The notes: generated by a model not told the origin, from the sequence alone. Positions 1 to 6,982 are shown, numbered from the stretch's first letter. The stretch: DNA of 11,518 bases from CAZCJU01 sp964498965 (GCA_964498965.1 CAZCJU010000054.1:1-11518); one strand, 5' to 3'. A program made the numbers and translations.

Positions 1-485
1 ACCTTAATATTTTTAAAAGCGGATATTTCTTCATACAGCTTTCCGAAATTTTCGTAAAGTATTCCGCTTTTATTCGCCTCGCTTCCGCTGTTGTATTCCA
101 AAAGCACATCTGTCACCGTTCCGTCTTTTTGCGAGCATTTATCGATTTGAGCGGCAAGTCGAACATTGTCTACCGAATGTATCAATTTGATCTTGGAGGT
201 GAGGTATTTGACTTTGTTTGTTTGTAACGAGCCTATAAAATGCAGATCGCACGGCAAAGCTTTGATTTGCTCGTATTTTGCAAGAAGCTCCTGAACACGA
301 TTTTCGCCCACCGCCTTTATTCCGCATTCATTTACCGCATATGCTATCTTTTCCGGATCTACCGTTTTTGTCGCACACAACAAAGTTATCTCGCCGTCGT
401 ACAGTGAACGATCGCGATATTTTTCGATATTTTCCCTAACACGCTCGATGTTATCTCGAATATCTATCTTTTCTCGTTCTGTCAT
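1..485 (-). CDS. yggS: YggS/PLPBP family pyridoxal-phosphate homeostasis protein (3' end cut off by window)
   Basis: The first 161 residues are visible; the family is normally about 220-235 residues, so roughly the last third is missing. Seen in sequence: the PLP-binding lysine in CATKT (K40), GENRVQE at 60-66, HFIGSLQTNK at 82-91 and IHSVD at 102-106. These are the diagnostic motifs of the fold-III, single-domain PLP-binding protein known as YggS, YlmE or PROSC. Family knowledge: it binds PLP without a known enzymatic activity and keeps free PLP and amino/keto acid pools balanced in the cytosol. The ATG at 485-483 is preceded by GGAGG (502-494 region, core 498-494) with 8-base spacing, and lies one base past the tldE stop (TGA-T-ATG), so it is probably translationally coupled as the distal gene of the miaA-tldD-tldE-yggS operon. 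In many Firmicutes this gene sits beside sepF near the division cluster instead. Identification is secure; the specific role here is inferred from family. Confidence 0.93.
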   Translation of the reverse strand, partial: MTEREKIDIRDNIERVRENIEKYRDRSLYDGEITLLCATKTVDPEKIAYAVNECGIKAVGENRVQELLAKYEQIKALPCDLHFIGSLQTNKVKYLTSKIKLIHSVDNVRLAAQIDKCSQKDGTVTDVLLEYNSGSEANKSGILYENFGKLYEEISAFKNIK

Positions 486-486
486 A

Positions 487-1851
487 TCAATCGCCTCCGC
501 CGGATACGGGCATAGGCGTTTTCAGTAATATCGACGGTGAACCTACTGCCGTACCGAAAGGATTTTGCTTCAGATCCGAGCCTACGCATTCGATATTTTT
601 AAGTAATGCGTAGAAATTACCGGAAATCGTCAATCCGTTTACCGCACGGTCTTTTTTCCCGTTTTTTATAAGATATCCCTGTGCCGATAGCGAAAAATCG
701 CCTGTTGCGGAATTTGCACCGGAATGGAGTCCGTTTAGTGAAGTTATCATAACGCCGTCGTCTGCCGCTTCAAGCAACTGTTCGAGTGACAGATCGGAGG
801 GTTTTATCATAAAGTTGGTGCCAGAAATTCCGATCGGAGCGGAGTAAGAGCCTTTAACGGCATTGGCGGTTGAAGCGATTTTTGCTTTTTTTGCGGTTTT
901 GAGGTTATACAGCAACGTTTTTAATACGCCGTTTTCGATTATGACATTGGTTTGCGAAGCAACGCCTTCACTGTCAAAGGAACGCGAGCCGAAACGATGG
1001 TCCGCAAGTGCGTCATCGACTATAGTCAAGCATTTGCTTCCGACGAGCTGTCCTTCCTTGTCTGCAAGCATCGATATTCCCTTTTGTGCGTTGTCCGAGG
1101 AAAATACGGGCAAAAATGTTTCAAGCAGATCGCACATTGCCGAGGATCTCAGTACGGTTTTTATGTTTCCGCCGGAAAACGAACGAGCCGCACAAAAATC
1201 GTACGCTTCCTCGCACGCTTCTTTTACCAAGCCATCAACATCTATATACGGCTCATCGCAAACAACCCTGTAGCCGAAGCCGGAATTCATGTTTTCGCCG
1301 TCCGACGCAATCGGTATGACATATGCTCCGATAACGTTTGAGGCTTCGGTAAGGTCGAGTCCCTTGGAATTTTTGATTATTCTCGTATCGGATTCGGTAA
1401 ACACCACGCTGCCCATCGTTCTTACGATCTTGTCACCGTACGACAAAGCCGCATTTTCTATCTTCTGTGCGAGTGCGATCTTCTCACCCGGCGTTATCTC
1501 GTCGATCTTCGGTTCGTATATTTTAGGTCGGAAATACTTTTCCGAGCCTTCGAAAATAAATTGCTCGTCGTTGCTTTCGATAACAAGTGCGTTATCCTCC
1601 GCTGCGGCTATCAAGTCGTCGATACCATCGGTGTCGAGTGCCGTAGTCGAGGCATAGCCCATTCTGCCGTTTTTCTTGATTCTGAACGAAACGCCGATGT
1701 AGTCGTTCACGTTATAATCTTCAATCTCGCCACCCATTACCTTTACGGAAAAGCTGTCGCCGACAACGGCATAGATCTCATATTCACAGTCAGTCGTACC
1801 CGCTCTTTTATCAAGTGCATTGCAATAATCAAGCAAAATTTCCTTATTCAT
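487..1851 (-). CDS. tldE: TldE/PmbA family protein, non-catalytic partner subunit of the TldD metalloprotease
   Basis: A 454-residue protein of usual PmbA/TldE length (about 450). Seen in sequence: the U62/PmbA signature in the C-terminal third, including SLNGLHSGANSATGDFSLSA at about residues 371-390, and a DSEGV segment near 293-297. There is no HExxxH motif, unlike the neighbouring tldD, which is what distinguishes the TldE subunit. Family knowledge: TldD and TldE form a heterodimeric cytosolic protease in which TldE is inactive but helps form the cleft; it processes unfolded peptides, for example microcin B17 precursor and the CcdA antitoxin in E. coli. I chose ATG at 1851 because AAGGAG (1865-1860) lies 8 bases upstream. 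A GTG at 1854 would add one residue with only 5-base spacing. That ribosome-binding site overlaps the tldD stop, so the pair is tightly coupled. The natural substrate here is unknown. Confidence 0.95.
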   Translation of the reverse strand: MNKEILLDYCNALDKRAGTTDCEYEIYAVVGDSFSVKVMGGEIEDYNVNDYIGVSFRIKKNGRMGYASTTALDTDGIDDLIAAAEDNALVIESNDEQFIFEGSEKYFRPKIYEPKIDEITPGEKIALAQKIENAALSYGDKIVRTMGSVVFTESDTRIIKNSKGLDLTEASNVIGAYVIPIASDGENMNSGFGYRVVCDEPYIDVDGLVKEACEEAYDFCAARSFSGGNIKTVLRSSAMCDLLETFLPVFSSDNAQKGISMLADKEGQLVGSKCLTIVDDALADHRFGSRSFDSEGVASQTNVIIENGVLKTLLYNLKTAKKAKIASTANAVKGSYSAPIGISGTNFMIKPSDLSLEQLLEAADDGVMITSLNGLHSGANSATGDFSLSAQGYLIKNGKKDRAVNGLTISGNFYALLKNIECVGSDLKQNPFGTAVGSPSILLKTPMPVSGGGD

Positions 1852-1863
1852 CACGCACTCTCC

Positions 1864-3249
1864 TTAATTTTCTCCGCCGACCAGTATTTCCGATACGGCT
1901 ATCATAGGCTGACCGACATTTGTGGGGATAGATCCCGATGACGAGCCGCACATACCCTGTGCAAGCTCGAGATCCGAGGAAACCATATAAATATTGTTCA
2001 ATATTTCGCTTCCTTTGCCGATAAGCGTTGCTCCACGAACGGGTTCTTCTATTCTGCCGTTGCGTATAATATAGCCCTCGGTAACGGCAAAATTGAATTC
2101 TCCCGTGACGGGATCGACCGAGCCGCCGCCCATATGTGCCGCATACAGTCCGTATTCTACCGATGCGAACATAGCCTCGGCACTGTCGTTGCCTTTATCG
2201 ATATACGTATTCGTCATACGGGAGGTAGGTGCGTATTCATAACTCTGTCGTCTTCCGCTTCCGGTCGAAGGCATATTCATGCGTCGGGAACCGAGCTTGT
2301 CTATCATGTAGTTTTTCAATATGCCGTTTTCTATAAGCAATATTCGCTGCGGTTTTTCTCCCTCGTCGCTCATCGAAAGACTGCCCCAGCCGTTTTCAAG
2401 CGTTCCGTCATCATAAGCGGTTACTTTTTCGGAAGCTATTTTTTGATCGAGCTTTCCGCAAAACACGGAATTGCCCTTTGCGACCGAGGTAGCTTCAAGT
2501 GAATGACCGCACGCTTCGTGAAAAATAACTCCGCCGAAGCCGTTACCCATAATGACGGGCATTTTTCCGGAGGGACATTTTTTCGCTTTAAGCATCGTTA
2601 TCGCCCGACGTGCGGCTTCTCTTCCCCCGTTTACCAAATCGAGATTTTCAATGAATTCATATCCGCTGTGGGATCCGGGCGAAAAAAGTCCGGCTTGATT
2701 TTCTTTACCGTTGGAGGCAATCGCCGAAATGACGGTACGGCAATAGGAACGATGATCAATCCCGTATATTCCGTCGCTGTTTGCGACCAAAACGTCCTTT
2801 TCGTTCAAAGCAAGCGAAGCGCTGATCTGCTTTATTTCCGGGGAAAAGTCAAGTGCGGCAAAATATCCGAGCTTTAACCGTTCCGCCATGCGTTTTGCGT
2901 CGACGCTTGAATTGGGGATGACAATGCGACATACGCACTCGAATTTTTTTTCGTTCAATTTAACGCTTCGACCGCTTTTTTTACAATCGCCGAGTGCATC
3001 TGCCGCTTTATCGGCAAGCGAATAGATTCCCGTTTCGGTAAGATCATTGCCGTAAACGTAAACAGAATTTGTACCCGAAAAAATTCTTACGCCGATTCCT
3101 CTGTCACGGTTCGACACGGCGTTTTCGACAACCGAATCGATCATCGAAACGCTCGACGATGTTTTATCTTCCGCATATATTTCGGCGTAGTCCGCACCGC
3201 TTTTCATGGCACGTTCTATCACCGCTTCGCATAAATCCTTTTTCAGCAT
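1864..3249 (-). CDS. tldD: TldD, catalytic zinc-metalloprotease subunit
   Basis: A 461-residue protein, close to the usual size (about 460-480). Seen in sequence: HEACGH at residues 244-249 fits the HExxxH metal-binding and catalytic motif of TldD. A conserved cysteine in GMCGSSSGS (C434) matches the position of the third zinc ligand (MCGK in E. coli). The STGSGRRQSYEY and SRMTNTYID segments near 330-352 are also characteristic. Family knowledge: TldD forms a heterodimer with TldE and cleaves unstructured peptides threaded into a central cavity. The ATG at 3249 overlaps the end of miaA by 7 bases and has GGAG (3260-3257) 7 bases upstream, so it depends on the miaA transcript. No RiPP precursor, toxin-antitoxin pair or modification enzyme is visible nearby, so the substrate cannot be inferred from context. 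All expected catalytic residues are present. Confidence 0.96.
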   Translation of the reverse strand: MLKKDLCEAVIERAMKSGADYAEIYAEDKTSSSVSMIDSVVENAVSNRDRGIGVRIFSGTNSVYVYGNDLTETGIYSLADKAADALGDCKKSGRSVKLNEKKFECVCRIVIPNSSVDAKRMAERLKLGYFAALDFSPEIKQISASLALNEKDVLVANSDGIYGIDHRSYCRTVISAIASNGKENQAGLFSPGSHSGYEFIENLDLVNGGREAARRAITMLKAKKCPSGKMPVIMGNGFGGVIFHEACGHSLEATSVAKGNSVFCGKLDQKIASEKVTAYDDGTLENGWGSLSMSDEGEKPQRILLIENGILKNYMIDKLGSRRMNMPSTGSGRRQSYEYAPTSRMTNTYIDKGNDSAEAMFASVEYGLYAAHMGGGSVDPVTGEFNFAVTEGYIIRNGRIEEPVRGATLIGKGSEILNNIYMVSSDLELAQGMCGSSSGSIPTNVGQPMIAVSEILVGGEN

Positions 3250-4190
3250 AAATTATCTCCGTTCGGATTATCGGACATTTTAATTTTCGACATTACGTCA
3301 TCAACCATATTTGCGACGGAATCATAATCGTCCGGATAGATCCTGATGCCATCTGTCCTTTTAAACCAAGTGATTTGTCGTTTTGCGTAATTTCTGGTCG
3401 CCTGCTTCAAATTTTCAAGTGCGACATCGAATGTGACATCACCGTTTAAGTATTCCGTAAGCTCCTTGTAGCCGATTGCCTGATAAGCGGTCGAACCTTT
3501 TTTGAGCAGGCCGTTTGCAAGAAGTGCCTTGACCTCATCAACCAGTCCCGAGCTTATCATTTGCTCACAACGACGATTTATACGCTCGTACAGTTTTTCT
3601 CTGTTGTGAAAATCCAAAATTACAGTGGTAAAATCATATTCCGACGATCGTTTTCTCTGTTTCTCGTCAAGCTCCGTTTTTGTCATACCCGTCGTGTAGA
3701 ATATTTCGATAGCACGTGCAACTCTTTTCACGTTGTTTTCGTGGATGGCGGAGGCACTTTGCGGGTCTTTTTCCTTAAGCTCGAGCCACAGCTCGTGTTT
3801 ATCTCGTTTTAACAGGGCTTTCCTCAACTCGGGATCGGTTTTGATCTCGGTATATTCCGTATTATACAGCAACGAATCGAGGTAAAGCCCCGTTCCCCCG
3901 CACACGACAGGTGTTTTCTTTCTTGCGATTATATCGTCGATACATTTTTTTGCGGCTTTCGCATATTCGGCACTGCTACAGTTTTCGTTCGGCATACATA
4001 TATCGATCATGTGATGTTTTACACGACGTTTTTCCTCGTTGTTCGGCTTTGCCGTACCGATATCGAGATGCTTGTATATCTGCATACTGTCGCAGGAAAC
4101 AAGCTCTCCGTTTGCTCTGTCGCATATTTCAAGTGCCAACGCACTTTTGCCCGAAGCCGTCGGACCGCATACCGCTATTACATTTTTCAT
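3243..4190 (-). CDS. miaA: tRNA dimethylallyltransferase (tRNA A37 isopentenyltransferase) MiaA
   Basis: Transfers the dimethylallyl group from DMAPP to N6 of adenosine 37 in tRNAs that read UNN codons, which steadies codon-anticodon pairing. The 315-residue length is typical. Seen in sequence: P-loop GPTASGKS at 9-16, DSMQIY at 34-39 (catalytic Asp region), GGTGLY at 98-103, QAIGYKE at 237-243, and the C-terminal RNYAKRQITWFKR at 266-278, all hallmarks of the family. The ATG at 4190 has GGAGAG (4199-4194) at about 5-base spacing. It is the first gene of the leftward operon, about 43 bases from the predicted transcription start of a consensus promoter. The downstream neighbours are unrelated in function, so the grouping looks like a shared housekeeping transcript. 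The commonly seen mutL and hfq neighbours are absent in this window. Confidence 0.98.
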   Translation of the reverse strand: MKNVIAVCGPTASGKSALALEICDRANGELVSCDSMQIYKHLDIGTAKPNNEEKRRVKHHMIDICMPNENCSSAEYAKAAKKCIDDIIARKKTPVVCGGTGLYLDSLLYNTEYTEIKTDPELRKALLKRDKHELWLELKEKDPQSASAIHENNVKRVARAIEIFYTTGMTKTELDEKQRKRSSEYDFTTVILDFHNREKLYERINRRCEQMISSGLVDEVKALLANGLLKKGSTAYQAIGYKELTEYLNGDVTFDVALENLKQATRNYAKRQITWFKRTDGIRIYPDDYDSVANMVDDVMSKIKMSDNPNGDNLC

Positions 4191-4206
4191 ACGCTCTCCG
4201 CATACG

Positions 4207-4225
4207 GATTTAATATCGATTTAAT
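4207..4225. repeat. Direct repeat in the miaA leader
   Basis: GATTTAAT occurs twice (4207-4214 and 4218-4225) with a 3-base gap, giving an 11-base period, about one helical turn. It lies between the predicted transcription start of the miaA operon and the miaA ribosome-binding site. It could be a regulator site, or chance in AT-rich leader DNA. Nothing ties it to a known regulator. Confidence 0.4.
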
Positions 4226-4239
4226 GGTTATACGAAGAG

Positions 4240-4268
4240 ATTATATACCGCCGCAAACAAAATGTCAA
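4240..4268 (-). promoter_or_regulatory. Sigma-A type promoter for miaA-tldD-tldE-yggS
   Basis: On the minus strand the -35 hexamer TTGACA (4268-4263) and the -10 hexamer TATAAT (4245-4240) are both exact consensus matches separated by 17 bases. Transcription would start near 4233, leaving a leader of about 43 bases before the miaA ATG. It sits in the 146-base gap between the DUF1963 gene and miaA, and correctly oriented downstream genes support it. Expected to be strong and housekeeping in type. Confidence 0.88.
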
Positions 4269-4336
4269 TACTTATTTTGAAACTAATATTTTAATAAATA
4301 AGACGTGTTTGCCGTGTTTCGCTTTCGATACGCCGT

Positions 4337-4990
4337 TTATATTATCATCACACTGACATCGGAAAAATCCTTTGCCAAAAGACGTTTCTTACTTATGAAA
4401 AAGCATAACAGCTCACCGAATTCCGGCACCTCCTCTTCCAGTCCGAGCAACCTCAACTGAAGCAAAATCACCTCATCGTTCGCACCGTCCTCGTAAACCA
4501 CGTCTTCGACTATGCCCTCAAGTTCGGCAAACAGTGCGTCCGCTTCCTCGTTGTATTCGGGTGTCGGCAATATGGCGTAATCCGATTTTGTTCCCTCGAT
4601 CGGTGCGGAAAAGACCATTTTTATCTCCGGCACACTTACATCGCTGCCGTTTTCGTCATACAGCTCGAGGATTTGAGTTTTGCCGGTGCAATTGCCGTCG
4701 TATATCACGCCCGCACCGTCCTCCTCCCCCGGTGTAGCTGCCATTTTCGCAGTGTTGTAAAAAAAGTACAGCATTCCCTCATGCGGCAACATACAATCCG
4801 GATCGAATTCCGCAAGTTCGGAACAGTTTATCTGTGCTATAAATGTCATATCATGCTCCGTACCCCAACAATCAAAGGTCGGTATTTCAAATTTTTCGGC
4901 ATCGGTAACATCGGGACAGCCGAATATTTTACTTGTTTTCGGCGGTAATTTCTCTCCGCATGCCTGTAATTCTATTCTGATTTCACTCAT
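4337..4990 (-). CDS. DUF1963 (YwqG-like) family protein of unknown function
   Basis: A 217-residue soluble protein with no signal peptide or membrane segment. Seen in sequence: the DUF1963/YwqG pattern, namely an N-terminal KIFGCPD segment, MTFIAQINCSELAEF at 48-62, LPHEGMLYFFYN at 68-79, and a C-terminal GELLCFFISKKRLLAKDFSD at 192-211. The family is known in Bacillus as YwqG and often appears as a single gene or beside polymorphic-toxin modules as a possible immunity or ligand-binding protein, but its function is not established. It is markedly acidic (runs of E/D at 87-91 and 153-172). The ATG at 4990 has GGAGG (5002-4998) at 7-base spacing. It appears monocistronic with its own promoter. 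No toxin partner is visible here. I cannot see a clear terminator before the miaA promoter, so some read-through is possible. The family assignment rests on motif memory, not a search. Confidence 0.8.
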   Translation of the reverse strand: MSEIRIELQACGEKLPPKTSKIFGCPDVTDAEKFEIPTFDCWGTEHDMTFIAQINCSELAEFDPDCMLPHEGMLYFFYNTAKMAATPGEEDGAGVIYDGNCTGKTQILELYDENGSDVSVPEIKMVFSAPIEGTKSDYAILPTPEYNEEADALFAELEGIVEDVVYEDGANDEVILLQLRLLGLEEEVPEFGELLCFFISKKRLLAKDFSDVSVMII

Positions 4991-5011
4991 TTTCGTTCCT
5001 CCGGGTATTTT

Positions 5012-5027
5012 TGATATTATGATATCA
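5012..5027. promoter_or_regulatory. Operator-like dyad overlapping the DUF1963 promoter
   Basis: TGATAT-TATG-ATATCA is a perfect interrupted palindrome with 6-base arms (5012-5017 and 5022-5027). It covers the -10 hexamer (5024-5019) of the DUF1963 gene promoter and reaches towards the start point. A second, nested palindrome ATGATATCAT lies at 5019-5028. The placement is where a repressor would block RNA polymerase. The regulator is unknown, and AT-rich dyads also occur by chance. Confidence 0.4.
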
Positions 5028-5047
5028 TGTTTTGCAATTCATGTCAA
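5019..5047 (-). promoter_or_regulatory. Sigma-A type promoter for the DUF1963 gene
   Basis: On the minus strand TTGACA (5047-5042) is an exact -35 match and TATCAT (5024-5019) a 5-of-6 match to the -10, separated by 17 bases. A TG dinucleotide one base upstream of the -10 makes it an extended -10 promoter. Transcription would begin near 5012, about 20 bases before the DUF1963 ATG, so the leader is very short. Confidence 0.75.
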
Positions 5048-5152
5048 CAGGCATAACTCAGTTTTCACAAATATTTCAGTTTAATTCTTCGTTTTTTGTC
5101 ATCGCAACGGAAAAGAAATTATATACACACTGAAAATTATTCGTTAATATAC

Positions 5153-5181
5153 TTGATTTTCGATTGTTTTTAATGTATAAT
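5153..5181 (+). promoter_or_regulatory. Sigma-A type promoter for the Gfo/Idh/MocA gene
   Basis: TTGATT (5153-5158, 4 of 6 to the -35 consensus) and TATAAT (5176-5181, exact) are separated by 17 bases and point towards the oxidoreductase gene. Transcription would begin near 5188, giving a leader of about 47 bases that contains the hairpin at 5197-5217. It is divergent to the DUF1963 promoter; the two -35 elements are about 105 bases apart. Confidence 0.8.
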
Positions 5182-5196
5182 GCTAAACAAATACGA

Positions 5197-5217
5197 GCCG
5201 CACCCGATGGGTGCGGC
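5197..5217 (+). promoter_or_regulatory. GC-rich hairpin in the leader of the Gfo/Idh/MocA gene
   Basis: GCCGCACCC (5197-5205), loop GAT, and GGGTGCGGC (5209-5217) form a perfect 9-bp stem. It starts about 9 bases after the predicted transcription start and ends 2 bases before the AAGGA ribosome-binding site (5220-5224). No U-run follows on the plus strand, so it is not an intrinsic terminator in the sense direction. It may protect the 5' end of the mRNA or affect ribosome access. On the minus strand it is followed by a moderately T-rich stretch and could stop antisense transcripts. Confidence 0.7.
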
Positions 5218-5234
5218 GGAAGGATACTAAGAAA

Positions 5235-6299
5235 ATGAGCAAGGTTAAAATTGCCGTTATCGGTTGCGGCACCATAGCTAAGTCGGCACATATACCGTCA
5301 TATCTCGATTGTCCGGACGCCGAGATCAAATATTTTTGCGATATTATTCCCGAACGTGCCGACGAGCAGGCAAAGCTTCACGGGGGAATCTCTGTGTATG
5401 ACTACAGACAGATATTGAACGATCCTGAACTTGATGCGGTTTCCGTTTGCACTCCGAACAATGTACACCCGACGATATCAATAGATTTTTTGCGTGCCGG
5501 CAAATGCGTTTTATGCGAAAAGCCTGCGGCAAAAACGCTCGACGAAGTACACTTGATGCAGAGGGTGGCAAAAGAAACGGGTAAAATACTCAACATCGGT
5601 GTTGTAAATCGCTTTAACGCCGCCGTGAACAAAATCAAAGAGCTGATAAGTGAAGGCGTTCTCGGCGATGTGTATCATGTTTACGCTTCGTTCAGAGCTT
5701 CCCGTTCTATCCCCGGTTTAGGCGGTATGTTTACGACGAAGGCGATATCCGGCGGCGGTGTCCTCATAGACTGGGGAGTACATTACCTCGATCTTATAAT
5801 GTACTGTCTTTCCGACCCCACTCCGCTCACGGTAAGCGGAAACGCATACAGCAAGCTCGCCGTTGATATGAAGGGATACGTATATGAGAATATGTGGGCA
5901 GGTCCGCCGGATTACAACGGTACGTACGACGTTGAAGAATTTATCACGGGAATGGTACGTACAAGCGGTGCGACCATAACTCTCAACGGTGCCTGGGCTC
6001 AAAACATCTTTATCGATGAAAGATATATAGATTTCATCGGCAATAATGGCGGCATACGTCTGCAGTACGGCGGAGATTTTACTCTTTTCACCGTAAAGGA
6101 CGGCAAACTCGTCGAAGAAAAACCGGAATTCGACCGCAAACTGAATATGTTCAAGCATGAAATCAATTCATTCGTCCACAGTGTTCAAACGGGCGAAAAG
6201 CTTTCCTCTCACATAGACACGGTCGAAATCACCGCTCGCATAATGCAAGCACTGTATGATTCAAGTGAATGCGGGCATGAAATCTCGCTCTGTCAATAA
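5235..6299 (+). CDS. Gfo/Idh/MocA family NAD(P)-dependent oxidoreductase, substrate unknown
   Basis: A 354-residue soluble protein of family-typical size. Seen in sequence: N-terminal Rossmann fold with AVIGCGTIA (7-15, GxGxxA) for NAD(P) binding, the catalytic EKPAA (K96) at 95-99, and GGGVLIDWGVHYLD at 173-186, carrying the D179 and H183 pair that places substrate in many family members. The C-terminal alpha/beta sheet domain follows. Members oxidise or reduce sugars, inositols or aminosugars, sometimes as epimerases or glycoside-opening enzymes; nothing nearby (no sugar transporter, kinase or isomerase) narrows the substrate. I chose ATG at 5235, after AAGGA (5220-5224, 10-base spacing), because the protein then begins MSKVKIAVIG, as usual. 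A GTG at 5211 in the same frame would lie inside the leader hairpin and adds non-homologous residues. It appears monocistronic, with its own promoter and terminator. Confidence 0.92.
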   Translation: MSKVKIAVIGCGTIAKSAHIPSYLDCPDAEIKYFCDIIPERADEQAKLHGGISVYDYRQILNDPELDAVSVCTPNNVHPTISIDFLRAGKCVLCEKPAAKTLDEVHLMQRVAKETGKILNIGVVNRFNAAVNKIKELISEGVLGDVYHVYASFRASRSIPGLGGMFTTKAISGGGVLIDWGVHYLDLIMYCLSDPTPLTVSGNAYSKLAVDMKGYVYENMWAGPPDYNGTYDVEEFITGMVRTSGATITLNGAWAQNIFIDERYIDFIGNNGGIRLQYGGDFTLFTVKDGKLVEEKPEFDRKLNMFKHEINSFVHSVQTGEKLSSHIDTVEITARIMQALYDSSECGHEISLCQ

Positions 6300-6328
6300 T
6301 ACACTGCGTTCATATGCATTACATTCAG

Positions 6329-6357
6329 CCGCCGATGTTATATCGGCGGATTTTTTT
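6329..6357 (+). terminator. Intrinsic terminator of the Gfo/Idh/MocA gene
   Basis: CCGCCGAT (6329-6336), a 5-base loop, and ATCGGCGG (6342-6349) form an 8-bp GC-rich stem followed by A and seven T (6351-6357). It lies 30 bases after the oxidoreductase stop and separates that gene from the ruv operon. The reverse strand lacks a T-run after the stem, so it acts in one direction. Confidence 0.93.
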
Positions 6358-6374
6358 GCAATGTTGCGAGTAAA

Positions 6375-6403
6375 TTTACAAATAGCGGTAGATATGGTAT
6401 AGA
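6375..6403 (+). promoter_or_regulatory. Probable sigma-A promoter for the ruvCAB operon
   Basis: TTTACA (6375-6380, 5 of 6) and TATAGA (6398-6403) are 17 bases apart, with TG at 6395-6396 giving an extended -10. Transcription would begin near 6410, about 40 bases before ruvC. A second exact TATAAT occurs at 6416-6421 but lacks a good -35 at the right distance. The position, just after a terminator and before the operon, supports a promoter here; which -10 is used is uncertain. Confidence 0.6.
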
Positions 6404-6449
6404 ATAATATGTTATTATAATTTGATTTCTTAGATACGGAGTACAGAAA

Positions 6450-6965
6450 ATGAGGATACTCGGCATTGATCCGGGACTTGCTCTTGTCGGATACGGGGTC
6501 GTGGATTATCGCGACGGTCGCTTTCGCACGCTTGCATACGGTGCAATAGAAACAAAATCGGGTATTGATATCGAATATCGGCTAAAGATCGTATATAACG
6601 GAATATGCGATATAATCAACAAGTATTCTCCGACGGACATTGCCGTTGAAGAGTTGTTTTTCAATACAAATCAAAAGACGGCGATAGCCGTAGCGGAGGC
6701 ACGGGGAGTGATTCTTCTTGCCGGTGTAAACAAAGGAATACCACTATACGAATATACTCCGTTGCAGGTCAAGCAGGCTGTCGTGGGCTACGGCAGGGCT
6801 GATAAAAAACAGGTAATGACTATGGTTTCCACTATTTTGGAGCTGCAAAAAGCACCTCGATACGACGATACCGCCGATGCGTTGGCGATTGCCGTATGTC
6901 ATGCACACACAGGCGGCTCGGTCATGAAAAACTATTACAACGAGAAGAAGAAAAAACTGCTATAG
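6450..6965 (+). CDS. ruvC: Holliday junction endonuclease RuvC
   Basis: Cuts four-way DNA junctions symmetrically as a dimer during recombinational repair, working with the RuvAB motor. The 171-residue length is typical. Seen in sequence: RNase H-like fold with all four acidic active-site residues in context: D7 in GIDPGL, E67 in VEELFFNTN, and D140 and D143 in YDDTADALAIAVCHAH. The basic tail after residue 160 (KNYYNEKKKKLL) could aid DNA contact. The ATG at 6450 has GGAG (6438-6441) at 8-base spacing and the protein opens MRILGIDPG as usual. It is the first gene of a rightward operon; ruvA follows after 17 bases. Many Firmicutes such as Bacillus lack RuvC and use RecU, whereas clostridia commonly carry RuvC, which fits the proposed lineage. 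Confidence 0.98.
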   Translation: MRILGIDPGLALVGYGVVDYRDGRFRTLAYGAIETKSGIDIEYRLKIVYNGICDIINKYSPTDIAVEELFFNTNQKTAIAVAEARGVILLAGVNKGIPLYEYTPLQVKQAVVGYGRADKKQVMTMVSTILELQKAPRYDDTADALAIAVCHAHTGGSVMKNYYNEKKKKLL

Positions 6966-6982
6966 AGTACAGGGGATTCGGT

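Noticed and set aside
863..1657. Plus-strand open frames opposite tldE (such as 863-1273 and 1289-1657)
   Set aside because: They run antisense to a gene with clear family motifs, lack ribosome-binding sites and recognisable domains, and reflect codon bias of the true strand.
4271..4302. Inverted repeat CTTATTT / AAATAAG between the DUF1963 gene and the miaA promoter, considered as a terminator
   Set aside because: The stem is entirely AT-rich apart from one pair, with an 18-base loop and no T-run, so a stable terminator is unlikely.
5096..5125. Second plus-strand promoter candidate (TTGTCA, 18-base spacer, TATATA)
   Set aside because: The -10 match is weak and the spacing off optimum; the promoter at 5153-5181 has an exact -10 and better position.
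5211..5234. GTG start for the oxidoreductase at 5211
   Set aside because: It lies inside the leader hairpin, has no ribosome-binding site, and the Rossmann-fold N-terminus fits the ATG at 5235.
5076..5291. A 71-codon minus-strand open frame across the divergent promoter region
   Set aside because: It overlaps the oxidoreductase start, its leader hairpin and both strands' regulatory sites, and has no recognisable protein features.
6896..6982. Longer RuvA beginning inside ruvC
   Set aside because: The extra residues are ruvC read in another frame, and the ATG at 6983 has a proper site and the family N-terminus.
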